Positions 59,115 to 64,000 of a stretch of DNA of 64,000 nt are shown here, piece after piece. The stretch covers positions 191,830-255,829 of the forward strand of contig NZ_AQHJ01000022.1 of assembly GCF_014925405.1 (NCBI RefSeq), in the 5' to 3' direction. Source of the stretch: Pseudoalteromonas ulvae UL12. Its GTDB lineage: Bacteria > Pseudomonadota > Gammaproteobacteria > Enterobacterales > Alteromonadaceae. How positions within the stretch are numbered: the first letter of the stretch is position 1; every line of letters starts with the position of its first letter. The position numbers and the translations under genes were made by a program. The notes under the pieces are model-generated. The model had not been told where the DNA came from, made no database searches, and saw only the letters and a program-made list of their open reading frames with translations.

Positions 59115-59228
59115 TATATCTTTTATTTCTTTTGTAAGGCGGTGGTGGTAACATTACGCGCCTTTTTTAGGTGATACCTTTGGTCGCAAAAGGTATTAAC
59201 TTTTATTTTAAAATTAATTGGAGACATC

Positions 59229-59834
59229 ATGTCTAACAATACTCATACATTAAATGCCGAACTTCGTGTTGAACTAGGTACAGGTGCGAGCCGCCGCCTA
59301 CGTCGTGAAGGTCAAGTTCCAGCAATCCTTTACGGTGCAGACAAAGAAGCGGTTTCTTTAGTTTTCCAACACAAAGCAGTAATCAAAGCGCAAGAAGACG
59401 AAGGTTTCTACACGCAGATCCTTACTTTAAACGTTGGTGGCGAGAAAATTGAAGCTATCCTTAAAGATATGCAACGTCACCCGTTCAAGCCTATGGTAAC
59501 TCACTTAGACTTACAACGTGTTGATGCTAACCAAAAAATCCACACTAAAGTTCCAGTTCACTTCATCAACGAAGCTGCTGCAACTAAATTAGGCGCAACT
59601 GTTGCACACCACATTTCAGAAATCGAAATCACGTGTTTACCAGCTAACCTTCCTGAGTTTGTTGAAGTAGACGTTGCTGCTTTAGAAGAAGGTGCTACAT
59701 TACACCTTTCTGACGTTGCTCTTCCAACTGGTGTTGCTTCTGTAGAATTAGCAAAAGGCGCTGATCACGACCAAGCTGTTGTGACTCTTAATGCTCCTAA
59801 AGGTGCTGCTGCAGAAGAAGAAGCTGCTGAATAA
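59229..59834 (+). CDS. rplY: 50S ribosomal protein L25 (Ctc form)
   Basis: 201 residues: N-terminal 5S-rRNA-binding L25 domain (about 5-93) plus the C-terminal TL5/Ctc domain (about 95-185) and an acidic Ala/Glu tail. Longer than the 94-residue E. coli L25. GGAGACATC precedes the ATG. Binds 5S rRNA in the central protuberance. Followed by pth after 17 bases, forming rplY-pth-ychF. Confidence 0.94.
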   Translation: MSNNTHTLNAELRVELGTGASRRLRREGQVPAILYGADKEAVSLVFQHKAVIKAQEDEGFYTQILTLNVGGEKIEAILKDMQRHPFKPMVTHLDLQRVDANQKIHTKVPVHFINEAAATKLGATVAHHISEIEITCLPANLPEFVEVDVAALEEGATLHLSDVALPTGVASVELAKGADHDQAVVTLNAPKGAAAEEEAAE

Positions 59835-59851
59835 TTTAAGGTGTTAGCACC

Positions 59852-60436
59852 TTGAATTCTATTCAAATGCTTGTGGGCCTGGCTAATCCAGGCCCCGAAT
59901 ACGCAAAAACTCGCCATAATGCAGGTGCTTGGTTTATTGAAGAACTCGCAGCACGCTATAACTGTATCTTAAAGCACGATCCCAAATACCACGGTTTAAC
60001 GGGTAAAATAATCATTCAAGGCCAAGAGTTCAAACTGTTGATCCCCACCACTTATATGAATTTGAGTGGTAAGTCAGTCAGTAGCTTAGCCAATTTCTTT
60101 AAAATTCCTGCTGAAGATATTTTAGTCGCTCACGACGAAATGGATTTACCGCCAGGTGTCGCTAAATTTAAGCGCGGTGGTGGCCATGGTGGTCATAATG
60201 GCCTCAAAGATATCATTGCAAAAATGAGCAATAATAAAGAATTTATGCGCCTTCGCATTGGCGTAGGGCATCCAGGTCATAAAGAGCTTGTCACAGGTTG
60301 GGTATTGGGTAAAGCCCCTCAAACTGAACAACAACTTATGGATGCTGCTGTAGATGAAGCCGTCCGTTGTATGGAAATCGTTGCAAAAGAAGGTGTGCTA
60401 AAAGCACAAAACAGATTACATTCATTTAAAGCGTAA
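59852..60436 (+). CDS. pth: peptidyl-tRNA hydrolase
   Basis: 194 residues from TTG 59852 ([17 protein letters not shown]). This start fits AAGGTG 8 bases upstream and matches the N-terminal length of relatives; ATG 59867 is the alternative. Catalytic His in [10 protein letters not shown], Asn in TYMNLSG, Asp in [11 protein letters not shown], and [11 protein letters not shown]. Releases tRNA from drop-off peptidyl-tRNA. Essential in most bacteria. Confidence 0.95.
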   Translation: MNSIQMLVGLANPGPEYAKTRHNAGAWFIEELAARYNCILKHDPKYHGLTGKIIIQGQEFKLLIPTTYMNLSGKSVSSLANFFKIPAEDILVAHDEMDLPPGVAKFKRGGGHGGHNGLKDIIAKMSNNKEFMRLRIGVGHPGHKELVTGWVLGKAPQTEQQLMDAAVDEAVRCMEIVAKEGVLKAQNRLHSFKA

Positions 60437-60474
60437 GACACGCAAGATGAACTACTAAGAAAAGGTATCCGAAA

Positions 60475-61566
60475 ATGGGTTTTAAATGTGGCATCGTTGG
60501 CCTGCCAAATGTTGGCAAATCGACTCTTTTTAACGCGTTAACAAATGCTGGCATCGAAGCAGCTAACTTTCCATTTTGTACAATTGAACCTAACACAGGT
60601 GTTGTTGCAGTTCCTGATCACCGTTTACAGCAGCTTGCTGAAATTGTGAAGCCACAACGCATTTTGCCAACGACCATGGAATTTGTTGATATTGCAGGTT
60701 TGGTAAAAGGTGCATCGAAAGGTGAAGGTCTTGGAAACCAATTTTTAGCTAACATCCGCGAAACTGACGCGATTGGCCACGTTGTTCGTTGTTTTGAGAA
60801 CGAAAATATCGTGCATGTTGCGGGTCAAATCGATCCGGCTGAAGATATTGACACCATCAATACTGAATTAGTACTCGCTGATATGGATGCTGCTGATAAA
60901 GCCGTCAATCGTGTCGCTAAAAAAGCTAAAAGTGGTGATAAAGACGCCAAATTTGAGCTAGCAGTACTCGAAAAAGTAAAAGCTCACCTTGATGAAGGTT
61001 TGACATTACGCTCACTAGAATTAACCAAAGAAGAGTTTGCTGCTATTAAAACAGTTAACTTTTTAACGATTAAACCAACCATGTACATTGCCAATGTCAA
61101 TGAAGATGGTTTTGAAAATAACCCTTTCCTCGATAAAGTACGTGAAATTGCCGCGGCAGAAAATGCAGTTGTGATCCCTGTTTGTGCTGCTATTGAAGCT
61201 GAATTATCTGAACTTGAAGAAGAAGATAAACTCGAGTTTATGGAAGACTTAGGTCTTGAAGAACCAGGTCTTAACCGCGTGATCCGCGGGGGTTATGAAT
61301 TATTAAAATTACAAACCTACTTTACCGCGGGTGTAAAGGAAGTACGTGCTTGGACGATCCCTGTTGGGGCCACTGCGCCACAATCAGCAGGTAAAATCCA
61401 TACTGACTTCGAAAAAGGCTTTATTCGTGCGCAAACGATTGGCTTTGATGACTACATTACCTGTAAAGGTGAAAGTGGTGCAAAAGAAGCGGGTAAAATG
61501 CGTCAAGAAGGTAAAGAGTACATTGTTAAAGATGGCGATGTTATGAACTTCTTATTTAACGTGTAA
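60475..61566 (+). CDS. ychF: redox-regulated ATPase YchF (Obg family)
   Basis: 363 residues. P-loop [11 protein letters not shown] (about 9-19), switch region [26 protein letters not shown] in place of NKxD (hence ATP preference), helical insert and C-terminal TGS domain ([11 protein letters not shown] to [12 protein letters not shown]). Ribosome-associated ATPase, often co-transcribed with pth as here. Ends at a strong terminator. Confidence 0.96.
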   Translation: MGFKCGIVGLPNVGKSTLFNALTNAGIEAANFPFCTIEPNTGVVAVPDHRLQQLAEIVKPQRILPTTMEFVDIAGLVKGASKGEGLGNQFLANIRETDAIGHVVRCFENENIVHVAGQIDPAEDIDTINTELVLADMDAADKAVNRVAKKAKSGDKDAKFELAVLEKVKAHLDEGLTLRSLELTKEEFAAIKTVNFLTIKPTMYIANVNEDGFENNPFLDKVREIAAAENAVVIPVCAAIEAELSELEEEDKLEFMEDLGLEEPGLNRVIRGGYELLKLQTYFTAGVKEVRAWTIPVGATAPQSAGKIHTDFEKGFIRAQTIGFDDYITCKGESGAKEAGKMRQEGKEYIVKDGDVMNFLFNV

Positions 61567-61583
61567 TTAAAACCATGTTATTT

Positions 61584-61609
61584 AAAAAACCCGCTTCGGC
61601 GGGTTTTTT
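61584..61609 (+). terminator. ychF terminator
   Basis: AAAAAACCCGC-TTCG-GCGGGTTTTTT: tetraloop hairpin with T-run, 17 bases after the ychF stop. Confidence 0.95.
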
Positions 61610-62129
61610 GTTTTTATACAATTGCTTGAATCAAATACACACTCGATGAATCGACACTCTCCCCCACAATCCCCACAACTTTTAGCTAAATCTAATTCTG
61701 AATAATAAATTTATCCCCTAGATTAAATGTGAATTCAGTGACACTCCCTGTAATTGAGCAATGAATAACGGGGAAGTTGTCCTGATATCCAAAAATTCAT
61801 CTGTTAGAGAGCTAACTTGTCATCATTATGAGTCAACTCATATAGATAAAACATCGCACTTCTTTTTCTCATCACACGACATCGAGTGAAAATTTAACGA
61901 TTGATCAACCCAAAACAGAGGCAAAAGCAGCTTTATCATCATGTTTGCGTCATTTATTATTGCTAAAAACAGCGGCTTTGATCGTCATGTTAGTAGTTGT
62001 TTTATCTGTAAGCTCGATTAACAAGGGATAGAAAATCGTAGAAAAACCTAAATATCAGCGCTTTTTTAGCCAGTTAGTTTAAAAATGCTGCAAACAAACC
62101 TTGATAGCTATTTTTTTGCAAAAAAGGTG
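61610..62129. other. intergenic region upstream of the tRNA array
   Basis: About 520 bases with no credible gene. AT-rich, no repeat or hairpin noted. The array promoter lies just after it. Confidence 0.5.
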
Positions 62130-62158
62130 TTGACGGATCTGGGGGTAATCAGCATAAT
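62130..62158 (+). promoter_or_regulatory. sigma70 promoter of the Met-Leu-Gln tRNA array
   Basis: -35 TTGACG (62130-62135), 17-bp spacer, -10 CATAAT (62153-62158), then discriminator ACGCCCCGC. Same architecture as the other two tRNA promoters in the window. Confidence 0.88.
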
Positions 62159-62196
62159 ACGCCCCGCATCAGCAAGATGTGAAACACAATTTAAAT

Positions 62197-62273
62197 GGCT
62201 AAGTAGCTCAGTTGGTTAGAGCACATCACTCATAATGATGGGGTCACAGGTTCGAATCCCGTCTTAGCCACCA
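62197..62273 (+). tRNA. tRNA-Met(CAT), elongator, copy 1
   Basis: 77 nt, encoded CCA, anticodon CAT, body nearly identical to elongator tRNA-Met as I recall it. Starts the Met-Leu-Gln unit. Confidence 0.95.
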
Positions 62274-62303
62274 AATTGTTTTCATTGCTGATTGTAAAGT
62301 TTT

Positions 62304-62388
<85 letters not shown>

Positions 62389-62411
62389 AAACTTTACAAT
62401 AGGCTAGTTGT

Positions 62412-62486
62412 TGGGATATCGCCAAGCGGTAAGGCAGCGGGTTTTGATCTCGCCATTCCCAGGTTCAAATCCTGGTATCCCAGCCA
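62412..62486 (+). tRNA. tRNA-Gln(TTG) copy 1
   Basis: 75 nt, encoded CCA, anticodon TTG. Confidence 0.96.
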
Positions 62487-62515
62487 ATTCCTTGAGAATT
62501 AAAACTATCCGAAAT

Positions 62516-62592
62516 GGCTAAGTAGCTCAGTTGGTTAGAGCACATCACTCATAATGATGGGGTCACAGGTTCGAATCCCGTCTTAGCCACCA
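62516..62592 (+). tRNA. tRNA-Met(CAT), elongator, copy 2
   Basis: Identical to copy 1. The following spacer and tRNA-Leu are also duplicated exactly. Confidence 0.95.
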
Positions 62593-62622
62593 AATTGTTT
62601 TCATTGCTGATTGTAAAGTTTT

Positions 62623-62707
<85 letters not shown>

Positions 62708-62730
62708 AAACTTTACAATAGGCTAGTTGT

Positions 62731-62805
62731 TGGGATATCGCCAAGCGGTAAGGCAGCGGGTTTTGATCTCGCCATTCCCAGGTTCAAATCCTGGTATCCC
62801 AGCCA
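62731..62805 (+). tRNA. tRNA-Gln(TTG) copy 2
   Basis: Identical 75-nt gene, end of the duplicated unit. Confidence 0.96.
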
Positions 62806-62846
62806 CTTCTCTTTTCATTTGTTAAGTGAAGTAAAAAAGTCCATCT

Positions 62847-62931
<85 letters not shown>

Positions 62932-62997
62932 TATTCTTTAGCTAGAATTAAAATAGCTAGGTTGCATAACCTTAAAAGCACTGTACACATTCATGCT

Positions 62998-63082
<85 letters not shown>

Positions 63083-63148
63083 TATTCTTTAGCTAGAATT
63101 AAAATAGCTAGGTTGCATAACCTTAAAAGCACTGTACACATTCATGCT

Positions 63149-63233
<85 letters not shown>

Positions 63234-63299
63234 TATTCTTTAGCTAGAATTAAAATAGCTAGGTTGCATAACCTTAAAAGCACTGTACACATTCATGCT

Positions 63300-63384
<85 letters not shown>

Positions 63385-63450
63385 TATTCTTTAGCTAGAA
63401 TTAAAATAGCTAGGTTGCATAACCTTAAAAGCACTGTACACATTCATGCT

Positions 63451-63535
<85 letters not shown>

Positions 63536-63601
63536 TATTCTTTAGCTAGAATTAAAATAGCTAGGTTGCATAACCTTAAAAGCACTGTACACATTCATGC
63601 T

Positions 63602-63686
<85 letters not shown>

Positions 63687-63728
63687 AATTGGCTAACCAA
63701 GTTAGCTAGTTTAAAATGACATTGTTGT

Positions 63729-63803
63729 TGGGATATCGCCAAGCGGTAAGGCAGCGGGTTTTGATCTCGCCATTCCCAGGTTCAAATCCTGGTATCCCAG
63801 CCA
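63729..63803 (+). tRNA. tRNA-Gln(TTG) copy 3
   Basis: Identical 75-nt gene. The Gln-spacer-Met block repeats that at 62412-62592. Confidence 0.96.
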
Positions 63804-63832
63804 ATTCCTTGAGAATTAAAACTATCCGAAAT

Positions 63833-63909
63833 GGCTAAGTAGCTCAGTTGGTTAGAGCACATCACTCATAATGATGGGGTCACAGGTTCGAATCCCGTCT
63901 TAGCCACCA
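63833..63909 (+). tRNA. tRNA-Met(CAT), elongator, copy 3
   Basis: Identical 77-nt gene, encoded CCA. Confidence 0.95.
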
Positions 63910-63947
63910 TTTTCACGCTTGCATCGTAAACTGCATACTCTTTTTGT

Positions 63948-64000
63948 TGGGATATCGCCAAGCGGTAAGGCAGCGGGTTTTGATCTCGCCATTCCCAGGT
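63948..64000 (+). tRNA. tRNA-Gln(TTG) copy 4, cut by window end
   Basis: First 53 of 75 nt, identical to the other Gln copies. The array continues beyond the window. Confidence 0.93.

Overview
The window looks like chromosome from a marine gammaproteobacterium of the Alteromonadales, most probably Pseudoalteromonas or a close relative. The evidence is the smc-zipA-ligA order, the hemA-prfA-prmC-sirB-kdsA block, lolB-ispE-prs-rplY-pth-ychF, an NhaD antiporter, modest GC content and very large tandem tRNA arrays. The genus is inferred from gene order and protein character, not from a search.

Layout. 1-1.2 kb: gloA and a PilZ gene. 1.36-3.7 kb: two divergent tRNA operons, Ala-Glu-Glu-Glu-Ala on the minus strand and nine tRNA-Val genes on the plus strand, each with a near-consensus promoter and GC-rich discriminator. 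3.8-6.4 kb: a receiver-TPR protein and two small membrane proteins (DUF2919, DUF3392) that originally followed ligA. 7.23-28.39 kb: a mobile island inserted inside ligA. 28.4-34.9 kb: the 5' part of ligA, zipA, smc and cysZ. 35-48 kb: phzF-like, acnB, nhaD, a serine hydrolase, small membrane proteins and lipoproteins, rlmM, DUF423, an alpha/beta hydrolase and a GcvA-like regulator. 48.2-56.5 kb: kdsA to hemA, all on the minus strand. 56.6-61.6 kb: lolB to ychF on the plus strand. 62.2-64 kb: Met/Leu/Gln tRNA genes, including six tRNA-Leu genes on an exact 151-bp period.

The island is the centre of interest. It is about 21.16 kb long, is bounded by 14-bp imperfect inverted repeats (CAGGGGTCG[G/C]A[C/T]TT), and joins the host at a shared GATGT inside the codons of the ligase motif RAGDV-IPQ. 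Joining the two host pieces gives a normal LigA of about 673 residues. At its left end is a four-gene operon: three tyrosine-recombinase-fold proteins, the first with a degenerate active site, plus a small coiled-coil protein. At its right end is a complete, divergent NAD-dependent DNA ligase. That gene sits directly behind the truncated host ligA, and its AAGGAG ribosome-binding site overlaps the stop codon of the truncated gene. The island therefore destroys an essential gene and appears to supply the replacement from the host's own ligA transcription. The replacement is recoded at the position matching the attachment core.

Between these ends lies defence-type cargo. A WYL regulator heads a co-directional operon hsdM-hsdS-hsdR-nuclease-helicase, that is, a type I restriction system with a Hachiman/AbpAB-like pair appended. 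Other cargo: an XRE-type regulator beside a long inverted repeat, a DUF2384-like protein paired with a low-molecular-weight tyrosine-phosphatase-like protein, a DUF4935-type PIN protein, an orphan 217-residue protein, and a fragment resembling a TnsD/TniQ C-terminus that suggests an older transposon occupied the site.
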